The notes beneath the pieces were generated by a model. That model worked only from the letters and a program-made list of their open reading frames with translations. It did not search any database and had not been told where the DNA came from. From Erythrobacter sp. HL-111 (GTDB taxonomy: Bacteria > Pseudomonadota > Alphaproteobacteria > Sphingomonadales > Sphingomonadaceae): a stretch of 64,000 nucleotides of DNA. The DNA is taken from the NCBI RefSeq assembly GCF_900105095.1, contig NZ_LT629743.1, forward strand, positions 1,922,001 to 1,986,000, read 5' to 3'. The translations under genes were made by a program, and so were the position numbers. How positions within the stretch are numbered: the first letter of the stretch is position 1; every line of letters starts with the position of its first letter. This document shows positions 1-16,153 of the stretch, piece by piece.

Positions 1-2101
<2,101 letters not shown>

Positions 2102-2163
2102 TCAATTCCCTTGAGGGATGAATCGTCGAGGGCGGGAAAGGAGGGGCCGGAACGCCCGCCCCC

Positions 2164-6369
<4,206 letters not shown>

Positions 6370-6612
6370 GGAGGAGATACGCCTCTTCTTTGTCGGCACG
6401 CGGCATCAGGGCCGCGCGCGGGATGATCGTTCGGGTCTGGCGGGATCGGGTGCAGGCCCACCGCGGACGCAAAGAAGCCGCACGATGGAGCAACCCGTCG
6501 GGGGCCGCTCGTGCAGCTGTCACTGGCGTCGCGATAATGGGTGGCCGCCGCTTCCATTCTTCGGACCGATCCCCGCGCATGAATCGGCCTGGCTCGAAAC
6601 GGGCACGGGCGG

Positions 6613-6641
6613 CATATAGGCGCGCACCTGTTGTCGGTCAA
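6613..6641 (-). promoter_or_regulatory. Predicted rpoBC promoter
   Basis: On the minus strand, TTGACC (6641-6636) is followed after exactly 17 nt by TATATG (6618-6613). This is a good sigma-70 match in very GC-rich surroundings. It would start transcription near 6606 and leave an untranslated leader of about 240 nt before rpoB. It faces away from the rplJ promoter about 100 bp to the right. Confidence 0.7.
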
Positions 6642-6741
6642 GTGCGCCCAACACGGGCGCAGGCGGGCGAGGAACATTCGCGCCAGGCCCCATATCCGCG
6701 CGCCAGCGCGAACGGGTCGGCCGTCCCCGCCGAGGGATCGC

Positions 6742-6769
6742 TTGACAATGCCGCCCTTCCCGCTAAAGG
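6742..6769 (+). promoter_or_regulatory. Predicted rplJL promoter
   Basis: TTGACA (6742-6747) is followed after 16 nt by TAAAGG (6764-6769). The -35 box is perfect and the -10 is weak but of the GCTAAAGG form seen in this group. It would produce a leader of about 275 nt before rplJ. Confidence 0.6.
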
Positions 6770-6776
6770 CGCCCCA

Positions 6777-7052
6777 GCCCGGCCGATCTTTTCGCGCCGG
6801 GCATCCGTCCGAGACAGTTGGTGACCGGGATTGGCCGGTCTTAATTTCCAGCCTAGACGGGGAAAAGAGATTTACGGCCTCCACTCTCCTGGCGGCCCGC
6901 GTGGCGCAATGCGCTCCCTCCTTCCCTTGTCAACGGACCCTTGCCCGTGCCGCCTGTCGGCGCGGGGCCCGTGCCGTCTGCCGGCATGGGCGAACATGAG
7001 CCGGCCGTTCGGGGAACCTTCCCCGCGCGGCCATTAGTGAAGGAGCAAAAGC
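6777..7052 (+). promoter_or_regulatory. Structured 5' leader of rplJ (possible L10 autoregulatory leader)
   Basis: The stretch between the predicted rplJ promoter and its start codon is non-coding and can form hairpins. One is a 9-bp stem, 6967-6975 with 6983-6991 (one G-U pair). Another is GGGG-6 nt-CCCC at 7011-7024, just before the Shine-Dalgarno GAAGGAG. Ribosomal protein L10, bound to L7/L12, is known to repress rplJ translation through its leader in other bacteria. That this leader does so is inference. Confidence 0.4.
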
Positions 7053-7568
7053 ATGGATCGTTCGCAGAAAACCGAAGCGGTCGCCGAGCTTAATGCGGTC
7101 TTCAACGAGGTCGGCGTGGTGGTCGTCACCCGCAATCTCGGCATGACGGTGGCCCAGTCCACCGACTTGCGCTCGAAGATGCGCGAAGCGGGGGCGTCCT
7201 ACAAGGTCGCGAAGAACCGTCTCGCCAAGCTCGCCCTGAAGGACACCGACTATGTCGGCCTCGAGGAATTCCTCTCGGGTCCGACCGCGCTGGCCTGGTC
7301 GGAAGACCCGGTCGCGGCCGCCAAGGCCGCTGTCGATTTCGCCAAGTCGAACGACAAGCTCGAAATTGTCGGCGGTTCGATGGGCACGCAGGTGCTCGAC
7401 GAAGCCGGGGTCAGGGCGCTCGCCTCGATGCCCAGCCTCGACGAGCTGCGCGGCAAGCTCGTGGGTCTCGTGAACGCCCCGGCGACCAAGGTCGCCCAGG
7501 TCGTCAACGCCCCCGCGGCCAAGCTCGCCCGCGTGTTCGGTGCCTACGGCGCCAAGGACGCGGCCTGA
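7053..7568 (+). CDS. rplJ: 50S ribosomal protein L10
   Basis: L10 forms the base of the ribosomal stalk and anchors L7/L12 dimers. The 171-aa length is normal for the family, and the start ([17 protein letters not shown]) is typical for alphaproteobacteria. The ATG is preceded by GAAGGAG at a good distance. The first half carries the rRNA-binding domain (KNRLAKLAL block near residues 52-60), and the C-terminal helix ([17 protein letters not shown]) is the L7/L12 docking segment. It is followed 72 nt later by rplL. The pair runs away from rpoB rather than into it, which is unusual for this gene set. Confidence 0.97.
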   Translation: MDRSQKTEAVAELNAVFNEVGVVVVTRNLGMTVAQSTDLRSKMREAGASYKVAKNRLAKLALKDTDYVGLEEFLSGPTALAWSEDPVAAAKAAVDFAKSNDKLEIVGGSMGTQVLDEAGVRALASMPSLDELRGKLVGLVNAPATKVAQVVNAPAAKLARVFGAYGAKDAA

Positions 7569-7640
7569 GAGACGCAATTCGCACACGACGAAACATCAGG
7601 GGCAGACGATGCGCCCCGCCACAATCTGGAGTGAACCATC

Positions 7641-8018
7641 ATGGCCGATATTGCCAAGCTTGTTGAAGAACTTTCGAAGCTGACCGTCCTCGAGGCGGCC
7701 GAACTCGCCAAGGCGCTGGAAGAAGAGTGGGGCGTGAGCGCCGCCGCCGCAGTCGCCGTCGCCGGCCCCGCCGGTGGCGGCGATGCCGCTGCCCCCGCCG
7801 AAGAGAAGGACGAATTCGACGTCATCCTCACCGGCGACGGCGGCAAGAAGATCCAGGTCATCAAGGAAGTCCGTGCCATCACCGGCCTCGGCCTGACCGA
7901 AGCCAAGGCGCTCGTCGAAGGCGCGCCCAAGGCGCTCAAGGAAGGCGTGAACAAGGCCGAGGCCGAAGAGGTCAAGGCCAAGATCGAAGCTGCCGGCGGC
8001 ACCGTCGAACTGAAGTAA
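7641..8018 (+). CDS. rplL: 50S ribosomal protein L7/L12
   Basis: This stalk protein recruits translation factors such as EF-Tu and EF-G. The 125-aa product has the canonical layout. An N-terminal dimerisation helix region ([19 protein letters not shown]) is followed by an Ala/Gly/Pro-rich hinge near residues 35-55. The C-terminal factor-binding domain has [17 protein letters not shown] and ends in GGTVELK. GGAG precedes the ATG. A strong intrinsic terminator lies about 60 bp downstream, so the rplJL transcript ends here rather than continuing into RNA polymerase genes. Confidence 0.98.
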   Translation: MADIAKLVEELSKLTVLEAAELAKALEEEWGVSAAAAVAVAGPAGGGDAAAPAEEKDEFDVILTGDGGKKIQVIKEVRAITGLGLTEAKALVEGAPKALKEGVNKAEAEEVKAKIEAAGGTVELK

Positions 8019-8079
8019 GCCCGCGGCAGGGCGAACGCCGGCGATCCTCGCCGCGTCCGCTTCCGCAAGGCCCGAGAGG

Positions 8080-8115
8080 AAAGGGCGGCGACCGACCGGT
8101 TGCCGCCCTTTTTTT
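8080..8115 (+). terminator. Rho-independent terminator of rplJL
   Basis: AAAGGGCGGC (8080-8089) pairs perfectly with GCCGCCCTTT (8102-8111) across a 12-nt loop, followed by a run of T residues. Confidence 0.9.
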
Positions 8116-8343
8116 CGTTTCGCCCGCACGGGCGCGGCGGGCGAGCCGCGGCGGGAAACATCCCCTTGCGGGGACACTTAGTTAAATTCCTCTAACACTT
8201 CCCCCCAGACGAGTCGCAGAGGTTCGCAGGCGTAAAAACGCCGCGAAAAGAGAGTTTTGGGCTTCAGTCACCCGGGGGAGACATTTTCCGTGATCAGAAC
8301 GCTCGGCTTGGCCGCGGAGAATGCCGCAATTCGGCGATTCGCC

Positions 8344-8476
8344 CAAGTCTTGCTCGGCCTCGTGGTGGCGGTGTCCAATCTCGACGAAGTGGTGGCGATG
8401 ATCCGCAGCGCCGCCAACCCGTCCGCGGCGCGCCAGGCTGCTCGCCAAGGAATGGCCGATCGGCGACATCGCTTAA
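8344..8476 (+). pseudogene. Remnant of DNA gyrase subunit A
   Basis: Reading from 8344, the sequence encodes QVLLGLVVAVSNLDEVVAMI followed by RSAANPSAARQ. This closely resembles the GyrA segment just after the breakage-reunion core (the 'GLVVAVxNLDEVVxxIR' helix). After a one-base frame change near 8435 it continues as LLAKEWPIGDIA and then hits a stop at 8474-8476. The two frames together reproduce consecutive GyrA sequence, so this is a frame-shifted scrap of about 44 codons and not a gene. No other part of gyrA is present nearby. ParC is a less likely source. It lies between the rplL terminator and a MATE gene, so it may mark an old rearrangement joint. Confidence 0.75.
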
Positions 8477-8626
8477 CCGTGTTTCGAAAGGCCCATCGCG
8501 GGCCGCTGTCCGGAAATGCGCCACCCCGACGGCATGACGCGATCACCGCAGGCTCGCGGCGAAGCGGATGGAACGCGGGCTTGCGCCTTTCCTCGGACGC
8601 GCGCCGCGCCTATCGGGACCGCCTGC

Positions 8627-10018
8627 ATGAGGGAGCCTGCCCATCTCGAAACGCCCGGCTGGGGACGCGAACTGCGCGCGACGACCTTGCTCGCCGCGCC
8701 GCTCGCGCTCGCCAACCTGCTGCAGATGGCGACCTACATCGTCGATGTCGTGTTCATCGCGCGCCTCGGCGAGGAGGAGCTCGCCGCCTCGGGCCTCGCG
8801 ATCGGCGTGTTCGGTGTGATCCTGTGGGCGATGACCGCGCTGACGGGAGCGGTCGCGCCGCTCATCGCCGAAGCGCTGGGCGCGCGGTCGCCCTCCTTCC
8901 GCCCGGTCCGGCGGGCGACCCGGATGGCGCTGTGGCTGGCGGTGCTGAGCGGGGTCGTGGGGATGGGGCTGTGCCTGCTGCTCGATCCGGTCATGCGGGC
9001 TTCGGGACAGCAGCCGGAAATCATCGCGCTGGCCAATGAATACAACCGGGTCATCATATTCTCGTTCGTGCCGATGCTGCTCGCCGCGGTGTTGCGGAAC
9101 TACGTCTCCGCGCTCGGCTGGCCGATCGTCGCGACCGCGATCACCGCCTGCGGGATCCCGGTGAATGCGCTGGCCAACTATGCCTTCATCTTCGGCAATC
9201 TCGGCGCGCCAGAGCTCGGCCTCGTCGGGGCGGCGGTGGCGACGATCGTCACCGCATTCGTGACTCTCGCCGCCTATGTCCTCGCGATCCTCCTAAACCC
9301 CGCGCTCGCCCGGTTCCACGTCTTCTACCGCTTCTGGAAGCCCGACTGGCCGCGGCTGTGGCAGATCGTGCGGATCGGCACGCCGATCGCGCTCACCGTC
9401 ACCGCCGAGGCGGGGGTGTTCAGCGCCGCCGCATTCCTGATGGGCCGCTTCGGCGCCGCCGCGCTGGCGGGGCATATCGTGGCGCTGCAGATCGCCTCGC
9501 TCGCCTTCCAGGTGCCTTTCGGCGTGGGGCAGGCGGCGACGATCCGGGTGGGCTATTTCTACGGCGCGCGCGACCCGCTCGGCATCGCGCGTGCCGGATG
9601 GGTCGCGCTGGCGCTCGGCGCGGGATTCATGGGCGTGACCGCGAGCCTGATGATCTTCGTGCCCGGGCCGCTGCTGATGATCTTCGTCGATCCTGCCGAC
9701 CCCGAAAACGCGACGCTGGTCGGCTTCGCGCTCCAGTTCCTCGTGCTCGCCGCGGCGTTCCAGCTGGTTGACGGGGTCCAGGCGGTCGCCGCCGGGGCGC
9801 TGCGGGGCCTGCAGGACACGCGCGTGCCGATGTGGATCGCGATCTTCAGCTACTGGGTGCCCGGTTTCGGAACGGCGATCTTCTTCGGCTTCTTCACGCC
9901 GCTTGCCGAAAGGGGCGTGTGGGTCGGCCTTGCGAGCGGGCTTTCCTGCGCCGCGATCCTGCTGATCGCGCGCTGGGGAAGGCGCGAGAAACTGGGCCTC
10001 ACGCGGCGTTCCGGCTGA
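8627..10018 (+). CDS. MATE family multidrug efflux transporter
   Basis: This inner-membrane antiporter of the MATE/NorM type exports cationic drugs or metabolites against Na+ or H+. The 463-aa length and about 12 hydrophobic segments in two halves fit the family. Early membrane segments read TTLLAAPLALANLLQMATYI and VVFIARLGEEELAASGLAIG, and the family-typical GVGQAATIRVG lies in the second half. I start at the ATG at 8627 (MREPAHLETPGWGREL). The 37 codons upstream of it are Arg/Pro-rich and look non-coding. No strong ribosome-binding site is present. Substrate cannot be read from sequence. It appears to be a single-gene unit ahead of groESL. Confidence 0.9.
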   Translation: MREPAHLETPGWGRELRATTLLAAPLALANLLQMATYIVDVVFIARLGEEELAASGLAIGVFGVILWAMTALTGAVAPLIAEALGARSPSFRPVRRATRMALWLAVLSGVVGMGLCLLLDPVMRASGQQPEIIALANEYNRVIIFSFVPMLLAAVLRNYVSALGWPIVATAITACGIPVNALANYAFIFGNLGAPELGLVGAAVATIVTAFVTLAAYVLAILLNPALARFHVFYRFWKPDWPRLWQIVRIGTPIALTVTAEAGVFSAAAFLMGRFGAAALAGHIVALQIASLAFQVPFGVGQAATIRVGYFYGARDPLGIARAGWVALALGAGFMGVTASLMIFVPGPLLMIFVDPADPENATLVGFALQFLVLAAAFQLVDGVQAVAAGALRGLQDTRVPMWIAIFSYWVPGFGTAIFFGFFTPLAERGVWVGLASGLSCAAILLIARWGRREKLGLTRRSG

Positions 10019-10066
10019 CCCGCAAGGCCGCGCGGCGCGCGCGTGATTTTTTTTCATGAACCTCGC

Positions 10067-10094
10067 TTGACTCTGCACCGGGGCGCAACCAAAT
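10067..10094 (+). promoter_or_regulatory. Predicted groESL promoter
   Basis: TTGACT (10067-10072) is followed after 16 nt by CCAAAT (10089-10094), immediately upstream of the CIRCE operator. Transcription would start in or just before the operator. Confidence 0.6.
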
Positions 10095-10102
10095 GCCCGC
10101 TG

Positions 10103-10129
10103 CTGGCACTCTCGAGGGGAGAGTGCCAA
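10103..10129 (+). promoter_or_regulatory. CIRCE operator (HrcA binding site)
   Basis: CTGGCACTC (10103-10111), then 9 nt, then GAGTGCCAA (10121-10129) matches the CIRCE inverted repeat with its invariant 9-nt spacer. HrcA repressor is known to bind this element and to release it on heat shock. It places groESL under HrcA control, although hrcA itself is not in this window. Confidence 0.93.
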
Positions 10130-10163
10130 GAGACTTAGCAACCAAGCAGAAAGGTCATTACCT

Positions 10164-10451
10164 ATGGCATTTCGTCCGCTGCACGACCGCGTCGTGGTTC
10201 GTCGCATCGAAGCCGACCAGAAGACCGCAGGCGGCATCATCATCCCAGACAGCGCGCAGGAAAAGCCGAGCGAGGGCGAGATCATCGCCGTCGGCGAGGG
10301 CGCGCGCGACGATGATGGCGACCGCATCCCGATGGACGTCAAGGCCGGCGACCGCGTGCTGTTCGGCAAGTGGTCCGGCACCGAAGTCAAGATCGACGGC
10401 GAAGACCTGCTGATCATGAAGGAAAGCGACATCATGGGGATCATCGGCTGA
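10164..10451 (+). CDS. groES: Co-chaperonin GroES
   Basis: GroES is the 10-kDa lid that closes the GroEL folding chamber. The 95-aa sequence has the expected beginning ([14 protein letters not shown]). The mobile loop that contacts GroEL ([19 protein letters not shown]) lies near residues 20-38, and the protein ends in IMGIIG. An AAAGG lies about 9 nt upstream of the ATG. It is the first gene of the CIRCE-controlled operon and is followed by groEL after 56 nt. Confidence 0.98.
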   Translation: MAFRPLHDRVVVRRIEADQKTAGGIIIPDSAQEKPSEGEIIAVGEGARDDDGDRIPMDVKAGDRVLFGKWSGTEVKIDGEDLLIMKESDIMGIIG

Positions 10452-10468
10452 TCCGCCGACCCTTCTGA

Positions 10469-12157
<1,689 letters not shown>

Positions 12158-12186
12158 GCCCCGCCACCCGGCGACTGCACGAAAGG

Positions 12187-12220
12187 GGGCTCCGGCGCGC
12201 ACCGCGCCGGGGCCCTTTTT
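12187..12220 (+). terminator. Rho-independent terminator of groESL
   Basis: A 12-bp stem (12187-12198 with 12204-12215, one G-U pair) with a 5-nt loop is followed by TTTTT. Confidence 0.9.
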
Positions 12221-12315
12221 CGTGGGCGCTGCGCTCCGGTCTCGCGGCAGGTGCCGCTTCCTACCGCGGCCGGGATGTTGCATCCTGCAGCTTCACGGAC
12301 CGAAGGACACCGATC

Positions 12316-12814
12316 ATGAATTCGACTTGCCGCCCTGCTGCTCGCATCGGTCGCGCTTGGCGGACCCCAGGGGGCGCTGGCCCAGCCCGCCCCCGCGCCC
12401 GCCGAATGCACCGCCAGCGAAACGCAATGCCTCAACCAGTGGTTCGAGACGAAGTGGCAGGAACAGATCGCCTTCAGCCCGATGGCCCGGACCGCGCTGG
12501 TGGTCGACACCGGCATCCACGCCAAGGGCTGGAGCGAGGAGCAGGCGGTGCGATACGCGATGGAGAATTCGCCGACCCCCGAAACCGCGGCGCGCAGCGA
12601 GGTGCGGCGCTATTTCGTCCTGCCCGGACAGGCGACCTCCTACAAGATCGGCATGATCCGCATCCAGCAATTGCGCGCCCGCGCCGAAAAGGAACTGGGC
12701 GAGGATTTCGACATTCGCGGTTTCCACGATACCGTGCTGGGCGGCGGGGCGGTGCCGCTTTCGCTGCTGGAGCAGCGGGTCGACAACTGGATCGCCGGGG
12801 TCAAGGCAGGGTAG
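12316..12814 (+). pseudogene. Internally deleted DUF885 family gene
   Basis: In the frame ending at 12814, the sequence reads as a signal peptide (IRLAALLLASVALGG, then QGALAQ), followed by a typical DUF885 N-terminus (CLNQWFETKWQEQIAFSPM). It then jumps to the family C-terminus (TALVVDTGIHAKGWSEEQ ... [17 protein letters not shown]). About 165 codons remain of a family that is normally near 600, so roughly 430 residues are missing from the middle. The only plausible ATG (12316) is out of frame. Loss of two A residues from an ATGAAAATT-like start would explain this. DUF885 proteins are exported and of uncertain enzymatic role. The last 151 bp are duplicated beyond the adjacent insertion sequence. 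An internal ATG at 12482 could express a 110-aa C-terminal piece. Confidence 0.8.
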
Positions 12815-13162
12815 GCGCCTCGCAACGATCGCGGCGGCCGTGCGTTGAACGGGAAAGGAGGACCAAGCCCATGAAACTTCCCGTCAATTCGCATGTCGCC
12901 GTGGTCGATGGCGAAAGCTTCACGCTGTTTCGCAACGAGGGACGGATTCTCGACCCCAAGCTCGCGGTCGAGGACACCCCAGAACTCGACGCGACCAATT
13001 TCAGCGCCGGGATCCGCCACCAGGACGACAACGGCCAGAGGCTCGGCCGGACCGACCTCAACGAACTCGCCCATGGCGCGGCGGCGGCGGAATGGCTCAA
13101 CGCCAAGGCGATCGAGGGGACGCTGCACGATGTCCTCGTTATCGCCGATCCGAAAACGCTAG
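12664..13162 (+). repeat. 499-bp direct repeat, left copy
   Basis: Bases 12664-13162 recur at 14822-15320 with a single difference that I can find (C at 12951, T at 15109, giving Leu or Phe). The repeat holds the end of the DUF885 gene and the first 97 codons of a Host_attach gene. It abuts the left end of the insertion sequence. Confidence 0.95.
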
Positions 13163-13212
13163 CCCGGATTATTCACCGGCGGTGGTCTGACGGGTTGGCG
13201 GGAGTGGCGTAA
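12871..13212 (+). pseudogene. Host_attach family gene, truncated by the insertion sequence
   Basis: This reading frame starts like the intact gene at 15029, with the same GGAGG-containing leader and ATG. It encodes the first 97 residues (MKLPVNSHVAVVDGES to VIADPKTL) and then enters the left end of the IS1380 element. There it picks up about 16 foreign residues before a stop at 13210-13212. The lost part is the conserved C-terminal block of the family (the DKTLTNHS and EEIEKAI region). It is probably non-functional but could still be translated, because its ribosome-binding site is intact. It differs from the intact copy by one residue (Leu for Phe in GRILD). Confidence 0.9.
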
Positions 13213-14821
13213 GCATTTGCATTGTTGTAGGAATGTGGTTGCTTAAGCCAGACCTGCAACGGGGCAAAATATGCCACAGACCACACCCGCCGGATGCGAT
13301 GATAGCGCGTCCGTATTTTCGTTTCCAGCAGTGCGCGGCAAGAAGGTCACAGCTGCGTTTGACGGCGGCAGGCTGACCTCGGATGGCGGGGTGCTGGTGC
13401 TGGCTCAGGCCGAGCGCATGATGGGGCTCTGCCAGCGGCTTGCGGCGTGTATTGCCGATCCGCGCGATCCTGCTCGGGTGGTTCATCGGCTTGAAGATAT
13501 CCTGCGCGCGCGGATGTTCGCGATCGCCTGCGGCTATGAGGATGCCGATGATCTCGACGCTCTGCGCGATGATCCGGGCTTCCGCCTTGCGCTGGGCAAG
13601 CTGCCGGGATCGGGTGCGGGGTTGGCCAGCCAACCGACGATGAGCCGCTGGGAGAATGCGCCGAGCACGCGCGAACTGGCAAAGATGCTGGGGATCATGA
13701 TCGACATCTACTGCGCCAGCTACCCCACTCCGCCGGCGGCGGTGACGCTGGATATCGATGACACCTGCGACGTCGTGCACGGCTATCAGCAACTCTCCTT
13801 CTGGAACGGACATCATGGGGAGCGCTGCTTCCTGCCGATCCATGTCTACGACACGGCAACGGGCCGGCCGGTGGCGATGCTGCTGCGCACGGGCAAGACG
13901 CCTTCTGGCAAGGAGGCGGCAGGGCATATCCGGCGTCTGGTGCGCCATCTTCGCCGCCACTGGCCTGATACCCACATCACCATCCGCGGTGACGGGCATT
14001 ATGGGCGCCCTGAGGTCATGGCCTTCTGCGAGGCGGCCCATGTCGATTACGTGTTCGGTCTGCCGACCAACGCCGCGCTGCGCGCTGATCCGGTTATCGT
14101 CACGGCTGCCGATGCCTGTGCGGTCCGCCGCGCCGAGTGCCAACTCCCGGTCCTGTGCAGCTATGCCGAGACCCGCTACGGCGCGAAGAGCTGGAACCGC
14201 CAGCGCCGCGTCGTCGCCAGGATCGAGGCCAGCACGCTGGGAATGGATATCCGCTATGTCGTCACATCGCTAACCCAAGGCTCGGCTGAATACATCTATG
14301 ACACGCTCTACTGTGCGCGCGGGCAGGCCGAGAACTTGATCAAGCTGCACAAGACCCAGCTGGCCAGTGACCGCACCTCGTGCCGGTCGGCGAACGCCAA
14401 CCAGATGCGCCTGATCCTGCACACCGCTGCCTACTGGCTGCTGTGGCGCGTTCAGCAGGCGATCCCAAAGACCACCGCTCTGGCAAAAGCCGAGTTTACG
14501 ACCCTGCGCCTGCGGCTGCTCAAGGTTGCTGCCCGCGTCATGGAAAGCGCCACCCGAATCCGCGTAGCGTTCGCCTCTGCGTGCCCCGATGCCGATCTGA
14601 TGCGTGCCATCGTTCTCGCGCTCAAGCCTGCGCCGACGTAGCGGGCGCGGCAGTGCCGCAGAAACCCCGAGCCAAGTCCTTCAACCAGAAAAGCCCATCG
14701 ATCACAGCGCGGTGAAACAGACGCCAGCGGTGCCGCACGCCCGCTCTACGCCGCCGCACGCAGCAGTGGCGTCAAGCTCGCGCCGAGAGGCGCCCAACCG
14801 CATCGCCGTGAATAAGAGAGG
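13163..14821 (+). mobile_element. IS1380-family insertion sequence
   Basis: A 1,659-bp element is bounded by imperfect terminal inverted repeats. The left end reads CCCGGATTATTCACCGGCG and the right end, reversed, reads CCTCTCTTATTCACGGCG, sharing the TTATTCAC core at the same distance from each tip. It contains one transposase gene on the plus strand. The bases immediately outside (GCTAG on the left, CCAGC on the right) do not form a short target duplication. Instead the element sits exactly at the joint of a 499-bp direct repeat. Ends were set by alignment of the repeats and could shift by a base or two. Confidence 0.85.
13271..14641 (+). CDS. IS1380-family transposase
   Basis: This DDE-type transposase of 456 aa is full length for the family. 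The N-terminal signature ([20 protein letters not shown]) occupies residues 26-45. Likely catalytic residues are the acidic cluster LDIDDT (D161-D164), D241 in IRGDGHYG and E354 in [11 protein letters not shown]. The order and spacing match the IS1380 catalytic core. The frame is intact with no stops, so the element may still be able to move. The start ATG at 13271 lies 108 bp inside the left end. Its codon use is less strongly GC-biased at third positions than that of neighbouring genes, in line with a mobile origin. Confidence 0.93.
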   Translation: MPQTTPAGCDDSASVFSFPAVRGKKVTAAFDGGRLTSDGGVLVLAQAERMMGLCQRLAACIADPRDPARVVHRLEDILRARMFAIACGYEDADDLDALRDDPGFRLALGKLPGSGAGLASQPTMSRWENAPSTRELAKMLGIMIDIYCASYPTPPAAVTLDIDDTCDVVHGYQQLSFWNGHHGERCFLPIHVYDTATGRPVAMLLRTGKTPSGKEAAGHIRRLVRHLRRHWPDTHITIRGDGHYGRPEVMAFCEAAHVDYVFGLPTNAALRADPVIVTAADACAVRRAECQLPVLCSYAETRYGAKSWNRQRRVVARIEASTLGMDIRYVVTSLTQGSAEYIYDTLYCARGQAENLIKLHKTQLASDRTSCRSANANQMRLILHTAAYWLLWRVQQAIPKTTALAKAEFTTLRLRLLKVAARVMESATRIRVAFASACPDADLMRAIVLALKPAPT

Positions 14822-14972
14822 CCAGCAATTGCGCGCCCGCGCCGAAAAGGAACTGGGCGAGGATTTCGACATTCGCGGTTTCCACGATACCGTGCTGGGC
14901 GGCGGGGCGGTGCCGCTTTCGCTGCTGGAGCAGCGGGTCGACAACTGGATCGCCGGGGTCAAGGCAGGGTAG
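14822..14972 (+). pseudogene. Orphan C-terminal fragment of the DUF885 gene
   Basis: This fragment encodes the last 49 residues of the DUF885 family protein ([15 protein letters not shown] ... NWIAGVKAG), cut off from any native start by the insertion sequence. An open frame reads in from the insertion sequence end at 14604, but it would only yield a chimeric product. It duplicates 12664-12814. Confidence 0.85.
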
Positions 14973-15320
14973 GCGCCTCGCAACGATCGCGGCGGCCGTG
15001 CGTTGAACGGGAAAGGAGGACCAAGCCCATGAAACTTCCCGTCAATTCGCATGTCGCCGTGGTCGATGGCGAAAGCTTCACGCTGTTTCGCAACGAGGGA
15101 CGGATTTTCGACCCCAAGCTCGCGGTCGAGGACACCCCAGAACTCGACGCGACCAATTTCAGCGCCGGGATCCGCCACCAGGACGACAACGGCCAGAGGC
15201 TCGGCCGGACCGACCTCAACGAACTCGCCCATGGCGCGGCGGCGGCGGAATGGCTCAACGCCAAGGCGATCGAGGGGACGCTGCACGATGTCCTCGTTAT
15301 CGCCGATCCGAAAACGCTAG
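14822..15320 (+). repeat. 499-bp direct repeat, right copy
   Basis: This is the second copy of the 12664-13162 segment and begins directly at the right end of the insertion sequence. It continues into undisturbed sequence at 15321, so this copy retains the original downstream junction, whereas the left copy retains the original upstream junction. Confidence 0.95.
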
Positions 15321-15436
15321 GCGAGATGCGCCAGCATTATCACACCGAACTGAAGAAACGGCTGGTCGGGGAGATCGACAAGACCCTGACCAACCATTCC
15401 AGCGAGGAGATCGAAAAGGCGATCGCCGCCGCCTGA
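15029..15436 (+). CDS. Host attachment family protein (Host_attach, PF10116-like)
   Basis: The 135-aa soluble protein looks full length. It begins MKLPVNSHVAVVDGES, the usual 'ability to handle NEG' region (LFRNEG) follows, and it ends with the family C-terminal block LKKRLVGEIDKTLTNHSSEE. Members were named after an Agrobacterium protein linked to attachment, but their biochemical role is unclear and the name should not be over-read. AAAGGAGG precedes the ATG. This is the only intact copy. A 5' duplicate lies on the other side of the insertion sequence. A GC-rich hairpin (about 15460-15505) without a clear T run follows it. Confidence 0.85.
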   Translation: MKLPVNSHVAVVDGESFTLFRNEGRIFDPKLAVEDTPELDATNFSAGIRHQDDNGQRLGRTDLNELAHGAAAAEWLNAKAIEGTLHDVLVIADPKTLGEMRQHYHTELKKRLVGEIDKTLTNHSSEEIEKAIAAA

Positions 15437-15769
15437 TCCGGCGCCGCGCGGCGACACGAAAGGCCCCGCGCCTCCCCTTCGGATGGGGGCGGTCCGGGGC
15501 CGAGCGGGGCGGTTTACCGTCTTGATGACGCGTCAGATCGTGGTCATACCCTGCCTCTTCGATCGCGCAACGCGGCGAAAACGGGGGTTTCGGGGGGAAA
15601 TGACGATGCGACATGCAGGCGCCTTGATCATGGGGCTCGGCTCCGGTGTGCCTATCGGCTGCAAGGATACCCATGACGCGTTCGGGGCGATCCCCCGCCG
15701 GATCCCTGCACGGCGATCGCACGGCGATTGAGGGGGCCGGCAGGCCGCCGCGCTTCACGCCGATCACCC
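15437..15769. other. Intergenic region without a convincing gene
   Basis: This 333-bp stretch follows the Host_attach gene. It begins with a GC-rich inverted repeat (GGCCCCG near 15462 with CGGGGCC near 15495) that could slow or end transcription. Short open frames (for example a 43-codon frame from an ATG at 15603) have no clear ribosome-binding site and no recognisable family. I see no tRNA or repeat here. Confidence 0.5.
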
Positions 15770-16153
15770 ATGCGACTGTCCGGCAATCCCGCCGCGCCGC
15801 CGGCCCGGGAAACGGCCCGGAAAGCTGCCTCGCGCCCGGCCCAGCCGATCCGGTTACCGCCGGCGACGACCTTTGGCGCGCTGCTGGTCGTCATCGCCGT
15901 CCCGCTCCTCGCCATGCTGGCGATCGCGCTCGGGATCGGTTTCGACAAGGGTGCGGGCGAACCGCGCGCGGGGCTCTGGCCCGCGCTCTTCACCGGCGGC
16001 ATTGCCGCGATCCTCTCCGCCTGGATCTGGTCGCTGCGCACCCGCGACGGGGCGGCCCTGCTGTTCTGCGCGAGCGGCGCCATGACCTATGCCTTCTGCC
16101 TCGGCGCTGCGGTCTTCAGCCTTCCGCTGGCGTCCTGGTCCTTGAGGAGATAG
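15770..16153 (+). CDS. Small predicted three-span membrane protein
   Basis: I do not recognise this 127-aa product. After a basic N-terminus it has three hydrophobic stretches: residues about 34-56 (FGALLVVIAVPLLAMLAIAL), 67-84 (FTGGIAAILSAWIW) and 90-112 (ALLFCASGAMTYAFCLGAAV). The chosen ATG is the nearest to the hydrophobic part. An earlier in-frame ATG at 15728 gives an Arg-rich extension. Its last 67 bp overlap, tail to tail, the end of the leftward receiver-domain gene. One of the two may therefore be degenerate at its 3' end. It could equally be a random frame, although three membrane spans argue against that. Confidence 0.45.
   Translation: MRLSGNPAAPPARETARKAASRPAQPIRLPPATTFGALLVVIAVPLLAMLAIALGIGFDKGAGEPRAGLWPALFTGGIAAILSAWIWSLRTRDGAALLFCASGAMTYAFCLGAAVFSLPLASWSLRR

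Noticed and set aside
12158-15440. Treating the DUF885 and Host_attach pieces as two-gene tandem paralogues
   Set aside because: The copies are identical except for one base and are interrupted by the insertion sequence at matching ends, so they are one duplicated segment and not separate genes.
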